Shown piece by piece: positions 1 to 7,029 of a stretch of DNA of 15,139 bases; positions within the stretch are counted from its first letter, which is position 1, and every line of letters starts with the position of its first letter. The stretch lies in assembly GCA_903829565.1 (NCBI GenBank), contig CAIKQM010000562.1, positions 1 through 15,139 of the forward strand, in the 5' to 3' direction. A program made the position numbers and the translations under genes. The notes below the pieces were generated by a model. That model did not search any database. It saw nothing but the letters and a program-made list of their open reading frames with translations, and had not been told where the DNA came from. Source of the stretch: an uncultured Planctomycetota bacterium. Lineage in GTDB: Bacteria; Planctomycetota; UBA1135; GCA-002686595.

Positions 1-1119
1 CAAGCAGCGCTCGAAGCCAGTGTGCCCAAGACGATGGTGATGCGCGAGCGAGCTATGGCGCGCGACACCTACACCTTGACGCGCGGTCGCTATGACATGC
101 CGGACAAGAGCCGCAAGCGCGAGCGCGGCATTCCCTCGGCTTTGGGCTCCTTGCCTGCGAATGCGCCCGCGAACCGCTTGGGTTTGGCCCAGTGGTTGGT
201 CTCGGACTCCAACCCGCTCGTAGCGCGCGTGGCCATGAACCGCTTGTGGGAGCAACTGTTTGCGGTCGGCCTCGTGCGCACCACCGAAGACTTCGGCTTG
301 CAAGGTGAGTACCCGCACCATCCCGAGTTGCTCGATTGGTTGGCTGTCGAGTTCCGCGAGAGCGGTTGGAATGTGCAGCACATGGTGCGGCTGATCGTCA
401 GCTCGCAGGCGTACCAGCGCTCGTCCAACGCCTCTGCGGCGCAGCTCCAGCACGATCCGGAGAACCTCAATCTCACGTGGTTCCCGCGCAAACGCTTGGC
501 GGCCGAGGCCATTCGCGATCAAGCCTTGTATGTCGCCGGTCTCTTGGTCGAGCAGCAAGGCGGCCCCTCCGTGAAGCCGTACCAGCCCGAAGGCTTGTGG
601 CAAGAGGTCGCGATGCCGCCGTCCAACACGCGCGTCTATGAACGCGGCATGGGCACGGACTTGTGGCGCCGCAGTCTCTACACCTATTGGAAGCGGGCTG
701 CACCGCCGCCGTCGATGCTGACCTTTGATGCACCGACACGCGAGTTCTGCAACATCCGGCGCACCAACACCAACACGCCGCTGCAGGCCTTGGTGTTGTG
801 GAACGATGAACAGTTCGTGGAAGCGGCGCGTGTCTTGGCCACACGCACGCTCGACGAAGCAGGTGCCGACCGTCAGCGCGTGGAGCGCATGTTCCAACGC
901 TGCACGGCGCGCACACCACAGGCCGCCGAAGTAGACCGACTGCTGACGGCCTTGGAGCACTTCCGCGCTCGCTACCGTGCCGCACCTGAAGACGCCGCAG
1001 CGTTGATTCAGATCGGCGAGGCACCGACTTCGGCAACGCATGCCGCGGAAGAGTTGGCCGCATGGACCATGATCGCCAATAGCTTGTTGAACCTCGATGC
1101 CACGATTGTGAGGAGCTGA
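1..1119 (+). CDS. PSD1/DUF1553 domain protein, C-terminal part (5' end outside window)
   Basis: The reading frame is open from base 1, so this is the last ~372 residues of a longer protein; complete family members are commonly 700-1000 residues and often carry a cytochrome-c-like and a DUF1549 domain before this part. Recognisable PSD1 family blocks are the ANRLGLAQWLV segment, the NRLWEQLFAVGLVRTTEDFG segment, HPELLDWLAVEFRESGW, the WFPRKRLAAEAIRDQ block, and the TPLQALVLWNDEQFVEAA block near the end. The family is abundant in planctomycetes and is nearly always paired with a DUF1501 gene, as here. Its biochemical role is not established; export and a role in degrading complex substrates are often suggested. 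The stop at 1117-1119 lies one base before the next start, so the two are likely co-translated. Family assignment is very secure; function is unknown. Confidence 0.93.
   Translation, partial: QAALEASVPKTMVMRERAMARDTYTLTRGRYDMPDKSRKRERGIPSALGSLPANAPANRLGLAQWLVSDSNPLVARVAMNRLWEQLFAVGLVRTTEDFGLQGEYPHHPELLDWLAVEFRESGWNVQHMVRLIVSSQAYQRSSNASAAQLQHDPENLNLTWFPRKRLAAEAIRDQALYVAGLLVEQQGGPSVKPYQPEGLWQEVAMPPSNTRVYERGMGTDLWRRSLYTYWKRAAPPPSMLTFDAPTREFCNIRRTNTNTPLQALVLWNDEQFVEAARVLATRTLDEAGADRQRVERMFQRCTARTPQAAEVDRLLTALEHFRARYRAAPEDAAALIQIGEAPTSATHAAEELAAWTMIANSLLNLDATIVRS
1110..1115 (+). promoter_or_regulatory. Ribosome binding site of the DUF1501 gene
   Basis: GAGGAG lies five bases before the ATG at 1121, inside the last codons of the PSD1 gene. 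It is one of the few clear Shine-Dalgarno sequences in the window and fixes this start. Confidence 0.7.
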
Positions 1120-1120
1120 C

Positions 1121-2605
1121 ATGCAACCGCTACATGACGATCTGCACCGCACCGCACACGAGCGTCAATTGGATTTGACGCGGCGGCGCTTGTTCGCACT
1201 CGGAGGCAAGACTTTGGCCGCCGGCCTCGGCACCGCGGCCTTGGGCAGCTTGCTGGGCAGACAGGCGCTGGCCTCTCCGACCGGACCCGAGCGTCACTGG
1301 GCGCCCAAGGCCAAGCGTGTCATCTACCTGCATATGGAAGGCGGGCCTTCGCACCTGGACTTGTGGGACTACAAGCCCGACTTGCGCAAGCGCTACAACC
1401 AAGACTTGCCGGAGTCCATCCGCAACGGTCAGCGCTTGACGACGATGACCAGCGGCCAAGCGCGCTTCCCGGTCGCGCCGTCGATGTTCCAGTTCACTCG
1501 CTACAAGAACCGCCAAGATGGCGTGTGGATCAGCGAACTGATGCCGCACACAGGTTCGGTGGCTGATGAGTTGTGCTTCTTGCATTCGATGCACACCGAC
1601 GCCATCAACCACGAGCCCGCGATCACTTTCTGCCAGACGGGCCACCAACAACCCGGCCGTCCGAGTTTGGGTGCATGGACGAGCTATGGCTTGGGCAGTG
1701 CGAATGCCAACTTGCCCACCTTCTGTGTGTTGATCACGCAGGGCATCGGCAACATGCAAGCCTTGTCGGCGCGCTTCTGGGGCTCGGGCTTCTTGCCCAG
1801 TGAGCACCAAGGTTGTCGCATGCGTAGCTCGGGTGATCCGGTGCTGTACCTCAAAGACCCGGCCGGTGTCTCGCGCAGTGACCGTCGCGCCATGCTCGAC
1901 TTGGTCAAGGAGTTCAACGCCGAAGAAGCGGCCGCGTCGCTCGACAGTGAGACACGCACGCGCATTGCCCAAGCCGAAATGGCCTACCGCATGCAGATGA
2001 GCGTGCCCGAGCTGTCCGATCTTTCGGACGAAGACGACGAGACCTTTGCCTTGTACGGCGAAGACGCCCGCACACCCGGCACCTTTGCGGCGAACTGTTT
2101 GCTGGCGCGGCGCTTGTCCGAACGCGGTGTGCGCTTTGTGCAGCTGTACATGCGCGGTTGGGACCAGCACAACAACTTGCCCGGCGAGATGCGCGCCCAA
2201 TCCAAGGCCGTAGACCAAGCCCAAGCCGCGCTGATCAAGGATCTGCGTCGCCGTGGATTGCTGGATGAGACGATTGTGGTCTGGGGCGGCGAGTTTGGCC
2301 GCACCGTCTACAGTCAAGGCGACTTGTCAGAGACCAATTACGGTCGCGATCACCACCCGCGCTGCTTCAGCATGTGGGTCGCTGGTGGCGGCTTCCAACC
2401 GGGCATCTCGCTCGGCAAGACAGACGACTACGGCTACAACATCGTCGAGCGCCCGATTGAGGTGCACGACTTGCATGCGACGATGCTGCATCTGTTGGGC
2501 TTTGATCACGAGAAGCTCGTATACCCCTTCCAAGGCCGTGACTACCGCTTGACCGATGTGTCAGGCAAAGTTGTCCAAGAGATCGTCAAGGGAAGTGTGG
2601 CGTGA
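1121..2605 (+). CDS. DUF1501 domain protein (sulfatase/alkaline-phosphatase-like), Tat-exported
   Basis: A 494-residue protein with a twin-arginine signal: TRRRLF at residues 20-25 followed by an Ala/Gly/Leu hydrophobic stretch to about residue 50. The mature part opens with the family hallmark HMEGGPSHLDLWDYKP (71-86) and later shows GEFGRT (390-395), GRDHHP (408-413) and a VHDLHATMLHLLG block, all typical of DUF1501 proteins, which are distantly related to the alkaline phosphatase/sulfatase superfamily. Full length, with a good ribosome site, one base after the PSD1 stop. Its stop overlaps the next GTG start. DUF1501 proteins are probably folded in the cytoplasm and exported by Tat; the substrate is unknown. 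The pairing with PSD1 is the classic planctomycete arrangement. Confidence 0.95.
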   Translation: MQPLHDDLHRTAHERQLDLTRRRLFALGGKTLAAGLGTAALGSLLGRQALASPTGPERHWAPKAKRVIYLHMEGGPSHLDLWDYKPDLRKRYNQDLPESIRNGQRLTTMTSGQARFPVAPSMFQFTRYKNRQDGVWISELMPHTGSVADELCFLHSMHTDAINHEPAITFCQTGHQQPGRPSLGAWTSYGLGSANANLPTFCVLITQGIGNMQALSARFWGSGFLPSEHQGCRMRSSGDPVLYLKDPAGVSRSDRRAMLDLVKEFNAEEAAASLDSETRTRIAQAEMAYRMQMSVPELSDLSDEDDETFALYGEDARTPGTFAANCLLARRLSERGVRFVQLYMRGWDQHNNLPGEMRAQSKAVDQAQAALIKDLRRRGLLDETIVVWGGEFGRTVYSQGDLSETNYGRDHHPRCFSMWVAGGGFQPGISLGKTDDYGYNIVERPIEVHDLHATMLHLLGFDHEKLVYPFQGRDYRLTDVSGKVVQEIVKGSVA

Positions 2606-3393
2606 AGTTGCCCGTCCTATCGTTGCTAGTGTTGGTTGCGAGCTGCGCGACGCCTGGTGGTGACGCGCCCGCGACACCGGCCGAGATGGCTGCACAAGCG
2701 CGCACCGCGCTGGTGCATGTCGAGCAACCAGATCCCGGCTCACCGCTGTTGCAGGTCGACACCGCTGCCATCGCGGACTCCGTTGACGATGCCAAAGCGC
2801 GGGCTCTGCTAGCGCCTTTGTTGAGCCAGATCGCTGATCTTTCGCTAGCACGCACGCACGTGAGCGTTGCTTCTGCGGATTGGTTGCTGCAATGCCAGTC
2901 ACTCCGGCGCTTGGATGTGCGCGCGTGCTCACGCGTCGACGACGCCTTTGTGCGGGCCATCGTTGCTTTGCCGCAACTGGAGGAATTGATCCTTGCGCGT
3001 ACCGCCACCACCGATGCCAGCATCGATGCACTGTTGGCCTCGGCTTCCCTCAAGCGTGTTTGGATGTGGAAGTCCGCCGTGACGCCCGCAGGTCTCGCGC
3101 GCCTCGCTGCACGCGACGGATTGCTGGTGGATGCAGGACTGCGCCCCAGCGACAGCAGCGCCGAAGTGGAGCCCAAGCCAGAGTTCGTCAACCTGTTGCC
3201 CATGCCTGGCGAGCCGGCCTTGGATGCCGCTCTTGTCCCCATCAATGTGAACTGTCCGGTGACCGGCGCGCCCGTGGACGCCAAGCGCACACGCACCGTG
3301 AACGGTCGTGTGGTGGGCTTCTGCTGCAACAACTGCCCGAAGACGTTCGATGCGGATCCCGCCAAGTACGAGGCGGCCTTGCCGAAGCCGTGA
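2602..3393 (+). CDS. Lipoprotein with LRR-like segments and Cys-rich YHS/TRASH-like C-terminus
   Basis: 263 residues, GTG start in a GTGA overlap with the DUF1501 stop. Residues 1-15 form a lipoprotein signal ending in the lipobox VASC, with Cys15 as the lipid anchor. The middle (about 75-170) has irregular leucine-rich-repeat-like units (SLRRLDVRAC, QLEELILART, SLKRVWMWKS). The last 50 residues carry Cys218-Pro-Val-Thr-Gly, then Cys241-Cys242-x-x-Cys245 and an F-x-x-DPAKY ending, a pattern typical of YHS/TRASH-like metal-binding modules. Likely attached to a membrane facing the periplasm, perhaps sensing or handling a metal ion. What the LRR part binds cannot be told. Its stop overlaps the start of the sigma factor gene, so it might be a sensor or partner for that regulator (inference). 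Confidence 0.82.
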   Translation: MKLPVLSLLVLVASCATPGGDAPATPAEMAAQARTALVHVEQPDPGSPLLQVDTAAIADSVDDAKARALLAPLLSQIADLSLARTHVSVASADWLLQCQSLRRLDVRACSRVDDAFVRAIVALPQLEELILARTATTDASIDALLASASLKRVWMWKSAVTPAGLARLAARDGLLVDAGLRPSDSSAEVEPKPEFVNLLPMPGEPALDAALVPINVNCPVTGAPVDAKRTRTVNGRVVGFCCNNCPKTFDADPAKYEAALPKP

Positions 3394-3941
3394 CACAGGT
3401 TGACTACCGGCCTCTGCTCGAGCGTCACCTAGGCTTGCTGCGCACGCACATGCGCGGCCATGCGAATGCCAAGCTCTTGCGTCAGGAACCGGTCAGTGAC
3501 TTGGTGCAGTCTGTGGTTGTTGAAGTGCTCGCCGATGCGCATGGTCAGAGCTTCCAAGATGAAACTGCCTTTCGCCGCTGGCTGTGGCGCGTGGCTACCA
3601 ACAAGATCCTCGCCAAGAACCGCTATTGGAGCGCGCAACGCCGCGATCGAGGCCGCGTGCAGGAGCTGGATGACGCGGCGCAGGCGGACGACATCGAACT
3701 TGCTCCGGCTGCCCAAGCGGAACGTGCCGAGGACCTGGAACGCCTGTCAAGTGCACTGGACAGCCTTGACGACGAGCTGCGCGAAGTCTTGGTGTTGCGG
3801 CGCATCTTCGATGTGCCGCCGGGCGTGGTAGCCCAAGAACTGGGGATCGCCGAATCGACCGTGCGTTGGCGCACCGCGCAGGCCTTGGCTCATCTGGCAA
3901 CACGCTTGCGGGCCGGAGCTCCGGACAAAGAACCAGCCTGA
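3390..3941 (+). CDS. ECF-type RNA polymerase sigma factor (planctomycete-type)
   Basis: 183 residues from the GTG at 3390, which overlaps the lipoprotein stop (GTGA). The frame stays open upstream to 2880, but that part runs antiparallel to nothing and is merely a second frame of the lipoprotein gene, so the GTG is the sensible start. Residues 10-75 look like sigma region 2, with SDLVQSVVVEVL (36-47) and FRRWLWRVATNKIL matching planctomycete ECF factors; an acidic linker follows; residues about 112-172 look like region 4, with LRRIFDVPPGVVAQELGIAESTVRWR as helix-turn-helix. No anti-sigma gene is adjacent, so its activity may be set through expression, or by the upstream lipoprotein through an unseen partner. 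Region assignment is confident; targets are unknown. Confidence 0.88.
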   Translation: MTQVDYRPLLERHLGLLRTHMRGHANAKLLRQEPVSDLVQSVVVEVLADAHGQSFQDETAFRRWLWRVATNKILAKNRYWSAQRRDRGRVQELDDAAQADDIELAPAAQAERAEDLERLSSALDSLDDELREVLVLRRIFDVPPGVVAQELGIAESTVRWRTAQALAHLATRLRAGAPDKEPA

Positions 3942-4002
3942 CTCGCGTGCGGTCGCGGGCCAGGCCAGTAGGGATGCGTAGCAAGAGTCAGTGAGAGGCG
4001 GA

Positions 4003-4464
4003 TCAACCCGCTTGCAGGCGGCGGATCAGATCCTCGAGGTCCGTCGTGCGGATCTCTTCTTTCTGGATCGGACGCAGCACGCGGAACTTGCTGCGTTCTT
4101 CATCGGAAGCGAACTCCGCAGCGGTGCTCGGGCGCGGACCCGGCTTGGCTGTCGGCAGTTTCATTTCTTGCGCGGTCTCACGCACCACAGCGGCGAGGTT
4201 CTCGGGCAAGTTTGCGGGTAAGGCTTCGCGGCGCTCCAGCGCAGCGCGAGCGCGCAGGCACACATCCAAAGTGCCGCGCAGATTCGTGCGAATGCGACCG
4301 AGTCGCTCCACATCCGCACCAGGCCCTTCGATGCTGCGGTCGACCTTCGCCGTCGCCACCTCCAGCACCGCGATCAAGCAGTTGAGCTTGCGCATCAGGC
4401 GCTCGCGGTATTCGGGTGAGTCGAGGTGCGACTCGCGGAAGGGCTCTTGCTGTTCGTTGCTCAT
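4003..4464 (-). CDS. Hypothetical helical protein
   Basis: 153 residues, not recognised. No signal peptide, membrane segment or cysteine cluster is visible (one Cys near residue 29 and one near 89). The sequence is rich in Glu, Arg, Leu and Ala and should be mostly helical; residues 18-100 (RERLMRKLNCLIAVLEVATAKVD and LRARAALERREALPANLPEN) could form a helical hairpin or coiled coil. A Pro-rich link near 125-135 precedes an acidic-basic tail ending TTDLEDLIRRLQAG. It is convergent with the sigma factor gene on its right-hand neighbour side and is read in the same direction as the stress operon upstream, 195 bases away, so it probably has its own promoter. The ATG at 4464 lacks a clear Shine-Dalgarno sequence. 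Codon use matches its neighbours, which supports a real gene. Confidence 0.7.
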   Translation of the reverse strand: MSNEQQEPFRESHLDSPEYRERLMRKLNCLIAVLEVATAKVDRSIEGPGADVERLGRIRTNLRGTLDVCLRARAALERREALPANLPENLAAVVRETAQEMKLPTAKPGPRPSTAAEFASDEERSKFRVLRPIQKEEIRTTDLEDLIRRLQAG

Positions 4465-4562
4465 GGGAGATGGTCTCGTGGTGCGGCGTCCTGCGCCAAC
4501 ACCGAAGAGTAGGTGTGATCGCGGCTTCAGGTCGGCGGCATCCCGCTTAGGAAATGCGGTCA

Positions 4563-4577
4563 GGGAAAGACTTTCCC
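4563..4577. repeat. Perfect 15-bp palindrome, possible operator
   Basis: GGGAAAG, one A, then CTTTCCC: seven-base arms around a single central base. It sits in the 195-base space upstream of the small minus-strand gene at 4003-4464, about 100 bases before its start, a position where a dimeric regulator could bind. The role is only a guess. Confidence 0.4.
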
Positions 4578-4596
4578 ACCGGTTGTTTCCGACTAA

Positions 4597-4618
4597 GGCT
4601 GTGCGGAGGCCTACAGCC
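4597..4618 (-). terminator. Weak hairpin after the stress operon
   Basis: GGCTGT and ACAGCC form a six-base stem with a ten-base loop, about 40 bases after the stop of the RseB-like gene in its direction of reading. No run of T follows, so it is at best a weak or Rho-assisted terminator. Confidence 0.22.
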
Positions 4619-4659
4619 CACCCGTACGAAAAACTTGACAGCCTCTGGGCGGAAAGAAG

Positions 4660-5688
4660 TCAGCGGATCGAGCGCAGAAGGTGCAACAAGCCCGCATCAT
4701 CCAAGCGGCCGATCACCATCACCTTGTCGTGCTGACGACCAAAGTCGCACGCCACCCAAGGTCCGGCGCGGTACATCAACGCCCGGTGTGCCGGCGCGCC
4801 GTGAACAGAGAGCTGCTCACGCTCTGCCGGCGGACGCACCGCCTGCAAGAAGAACAGCACATCGATGCCGTCGCCATAGACACGGCGCAACCAACGCATG
4901 CCACCAGCTTCAAACACCTCGCTGGTGTCTAACTGGTAGCCCTCGGGCACCACTTGCGGTGCCGACGGCTGCACACCGAGCTGTGTAGCTCCTGCGGCTC
5001 CCGCCTGAAGCTCATCACCTTCAAAGCGCGCCGCATGCCAGGCCAGCTCGGGCAACACGGGATTCACAGCCAACTCTTCGAAGCTCACGCTCGTGATGCG
5101 CTTCCCGTCGGCGTCGTACTCGTCATGACGCAGCACAAGCCCAGTGGGCGGATCGATGACCGCGCGGTACCGCAGCAGTTGTGCCACGCCTTGGCGGCGC
5201 ACTTCCACGACCACGCCTGTACGCCCGGCGACTTGCTGCTCGCCTACGACAGCCAGCTGCCAGTTCTGCACGAACAGGCCGAGGTTGCGAATGCGGAAGT
5301 CGCGCCAGCGATAGAGGAAGCCCTCGCGGTTCTTCTGCAAGAGCGCGTGCAGGTCGGCTTGCTCGGTTGTCAGCGCCGGCTCTTGCACCGACAACGGATC
5401 CACGAGGAAGCGACCACGACCATCCGCAGCCACGCGTTCCAACTGGATGAGCGTTTGCTCACCGGTCTCGGTTTGCCAGTGGAACTCGGCGCGACGAATG
5501 CCCATGAGGGGCGTGTTCATGTGCGCCTCGGGCACGAGCGACAAGAAGCTCGGCATGCCCGGCGGTAGACCGCCGTTGATCGCCGCAGAAGTCGCAGACG
5601 GTGTGGTTGTGGCGACCTCGTCAGCCGGCGCACAGGCACCAACGAGCGCATGCACCAGCAACAGCGCACCTAGCAGGACACGCTTCAC
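4660..5688 (-). CDS. RseB/MucB-like lipoprotein
   Basis: 342 residues with a lipoprotein signal ending in VGAC (Cys19), so it should be anchored in a membrane facing the periplasm. Residues about 55-215 resemble the N-terminal RseB/MucB and LolA/LolB-like fold, with the typical stretch LLRYRAVIDPPTGLVLRHDEYDADGKR. Residues about 235-342 resemble the MucB/RseB C-terminal domain: VPEGYQLDTSEVF, then RRVYGDGIDVLFFLQAV, which parallels the SDGLA...SVF region of RseB. In proteobacteria RseB binds mislocalised lipoproteins or LPS and shields RseA from proteolysis. Here it overlaps the anti-sigma gene (GTGA) and follows it, exactly the rpoE-rseA-rseB order. Unlike E. coli RseB it is a predicted lipoprotein. 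Family assignment is good but remote; a general outer-membrane lipoprotein-sorting protein is the alternative. Confidence 0.75.
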   Translation of the reverse strand: MKRVLLGALLLVHALVGACAPADEVATTTPSATSAAINGGLPPGMPSFLSLVPEAHMNTPLMGIRRAEFHWQTETGEQTLIQLERVAADGRGRFLVDPLSVQEPALTTEQADLHALLQKNREGFLYRWRDFRIRNLGLFVQNWQLAVVGEQQVAGRTGVVVEVRRQGVAQLLRYRAVIDPPTGLVLRHDEYDADGKRITSVSFEELAVNPVLPELAWHAARFEGDELQAGAAGATQLGVQPSAPQVVPEGYQLDTSEVFEAGGMRWLRRVYGDGIDVLFFLQAVRPPAEREQLSVHGAPAHRALMYRAGPWVACDFGRQHDKVMVIGRLDDAGLLHLLRSIR

Positions 5689-6338
5689 AGCTTGCCTCCT
5701 GCGCTGAGGACGCCGCCCGAAACGGAGTCCAGCAAGCCGCGCGACAACGGATCCAATTCGCGCAACGAGCGCACTTGCACCAGCTCGATCTCAGGCTGAG
5801 GCGCGGGCACCGCTTGGGAGCGCGGCCACACCAGCCACGCCGTCACCATGGCCAACGATGCCACGGCAAAGGCCGCCCAAACACGCGTGGTCTGTCGTGT
5901 TTGCTTGACAGCGCGCGCCGCTTGCCAATCACGCGCAACGCGCTGATCCAGTTCGGCCGGCGCGCGACGACCCTCACTCTCGCCGCGCTCAAAGCGCGCC
6001 GAGCTGGTGTGTGCACCGGCCAACATCTGCGTCATGCGCACATCCAACTCGGACGGGGCTTGCACGCGCGACAGGCTCTGCACATGGTCCAGCGCACGCG
6101 TTTGGCGCGCGCCTGCATGGAAGGCGGCCACGACGCGGCCGTCCAGCTCGGCCGGCGCCTGCGCGCGCGGCATGGCCCGCAACACACGCGCTTGGGCACT
6201 CCATCGCGCCAACGCGGCGCGACATCCCGCGCACGACAAGGCGTGCGCATGCAGCTCCACCGGCAACGGCACGCCACGTTCCAGCGCAGCCAGCAGGTTG
6301 TTCTTCTGGGACTCGCAAGCTTGGGGGCGCGTGCTCAT
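5685..6338 (-). CDS. Transmembrane zinc-finger anti-sigma factor with three APxELDxR repeats
   Basis: 217 residues. The N-terminus carries the ZAS zinc-binding motif H-x3-C-x2-C (His32, Cys36, Cys39) expected to hold the sigma factor. A single hydrophobic segment at 153-171 gives a type II membrane protein with a ~45-residue extracytoplasmic tail. Between them are three near-identical short motifs, APAELDGRV (61-69), APSELDVRM (94-102) and APAELDQRV (126-134), spaced 32-33 residues, which is unusual since most family members have one. Its ATG overlaps the sigma stop (ATGA) and its stop overlaps the RseB-like start. The role is to bind and inhibit the sigma factor encoded just upstream until the envelope signal releases it. 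The role follows from motif plus position and is quite safe; the signal is not known. Confidence 0.88.
   Translation of the reverse strand: MSTRPQACESQKNNLLAALERGVPLPVELHAHALSCAGCRAALARWSAQARVLRAMPRAQAPAELDGRVVAAFHAGARQTRALDHVQSLSRVQAPSELDVRMTQMLAGAHTSSARFERGESEGRRAPAELDQRVARDWQAARAVKQTRQTTRVWAAFAVASLAMVTAWLVWPRSQAVPAPQPEIELVQVRSLRELDPLSRGLLDSVSGGVLSAGGKL
5695..5700 (-). promoter_or_regulatory. Ribosome binding site of the RseB-like gene
   Basis: Reading the minus strand, AGGAGG lies six bases before the GTG start at 5688, inside the anti-sigma coding sequence. It fixes the GTG as the start and suggests that RseB-like protein is also made independently of strict coupling. Confidence 0.75.
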
Positions 6339-6949
6339 GCGTCCTCTCCCAAACGATGCTTGTCCAACACAGGCGTCAGTTCCGACTCCAGCGCGTCATG
6401 CGCCCTGGACAGACGCGACTTGACCGTACCCAGCGAAATGCCGAGCGTCTCGCTGATCTCTTCGTAACTCAGGTCTTCGACGTAGCGCAGCACCGTGATG
6501 GCGCGCATCTTCGGGCTCAAGCGATCGATCGCGCGCTGGACCTCGTCTTCCAACTCGTTGCGCGTGGCGTATTGGGTCGGTGTCTCCTCGCGACCGTCGT
6601 GCAACTCGCGCGGGCGGCCCTGCTCGTCCTCCAAGTCATAGGCAGCGGTACGGCGCGTGCCCGCACGGCGCTTTTGGTCGATGGCGGCGTTCACCGCAAT
6701 GCGATAGACCCACGAGCTGAACTTGCTCTCGAAACGGAACTCGACGATCTTGCGGAACAGGATGCCGAAGGTCTCCTGCGAGGAGTCCAGCGCGTCGGCC
6801 GCGTTGCCGGTGATGCGGAAGCAGACGTTGTAGACGCGGTCCTTGTAGGTGTCATACAGCTCGCGGAATGCACCCTCCAAACCGTCGGGAGCGACAGCTT
6901 GGCACGCCTCAACCAAGAGGCGATCAGGATCATCTTTGAGGGGAGACAC
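6335..6949 (-). CDS. RpoE-like ECF sigma factor
   Basis: 204 residues from the GTG at 6949. Residues about 22-90 are sigma region 2, with FRELYDTYKDRVYNVCFRI, the Q-E-T-F segment of region 2.2 and KFSSWVYRIAVNAAIDQKRR. Residues about 135-195 are region 4, with LSPKMRAITVLRYVEDLSYEEISE and the helix-turn-helix LGISLGTVKSRLSRA. The frame is open further upstream, but that part is the reverse frame of the TSP3 gene end and its spacer, and no other ATG, GTG or TTG lies between the spacer and the conserved region, so the GTG is the only fitting start. It has no Shine-Dalgarno sequence. It heads the operon with its anti-sigma factor (ATGA overlap) and RseB-like protein, and is probably self-activated from the promoter noted separately. 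Confidence 0.93.
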   Translation of the reverse strand: MSPLKDDPDRLLVEACQAVAPDGLEGAFRELYDTYKDRVYNVCFRITGNAADALDSSQETFGILFRKIVEFRFESKFSSWVYRIAVNAAIDQKRRAGTRRTAAYDLEDEQGRPRELHDGREETPTQYATRNELEDEVQRAIDRLSPKMRAITVLRYVEDLSYEEISETLGISLGTVKSRLSRAHDALESELTPVLDKHRLGEDA

Positions 6950-6987
6950 GATGCAATAGAGGACGCTGCAAGGCCTGCGGCGGTTCC
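6950..6987 (-). promoter_or_regulatory. Candidate ECF-type promoter of the sigma/anti-sigma operon
   Basis: Reading the minus strand, GGAACCG (6987-6981) resembles the sigma-E -35 element GGAACTT, and TCCTCT follows after a spacer of about 17 bases as a possible -10. Transcription would begin at about 6950, directly before the GTG start at 6949, which gives a leaderless message. Self-activation is usual for such operons. Based on motif and place only. Confidence 0.4.
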
Positions 6988-7029
6988 TTACCGGATGCAA
7001 TTCTCGCCGAAAATCGGGCCGACGGGGAG

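Noticed and set aside
1130..2317. Long open frame (395 residues) on the minus strand
   Set aside because: It lies entirely opposite the DUF1501 gene, whose family motifs are unmistakable. GC-rich codon bias keeps the opposite frame open, and its translation shows no domain.
2880..3389. Extension of the sigma factor upstream of 3390
   Set aside because: The frame is open, but it overlaps the lipoprotein gene completely and codes for an Arg/Cys-rich stretch unlike any sigma factor N-terminus.
3938..3991. CTGACTC and GAGTCAG inverted pair after the sigma factor gene
   Set aside because: The arms are separated by 40 bases and no T run follows, so it is a poor terminator and could easily be chance.
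4635..4640. TTGACA on the plus strand, a perfect -35 box
   Set aside because: No plus-strand gene starts downstream; the region to the right is covered by minus-strand genes, and no -10 box is seen at the right distance.
7007..7017. CCGA-AAA-TCGG mini-hairpin after the TSP3 gene
   Set aside because: A four-base stem without a following T run in the direction of transcription is too weak to call a terminator.
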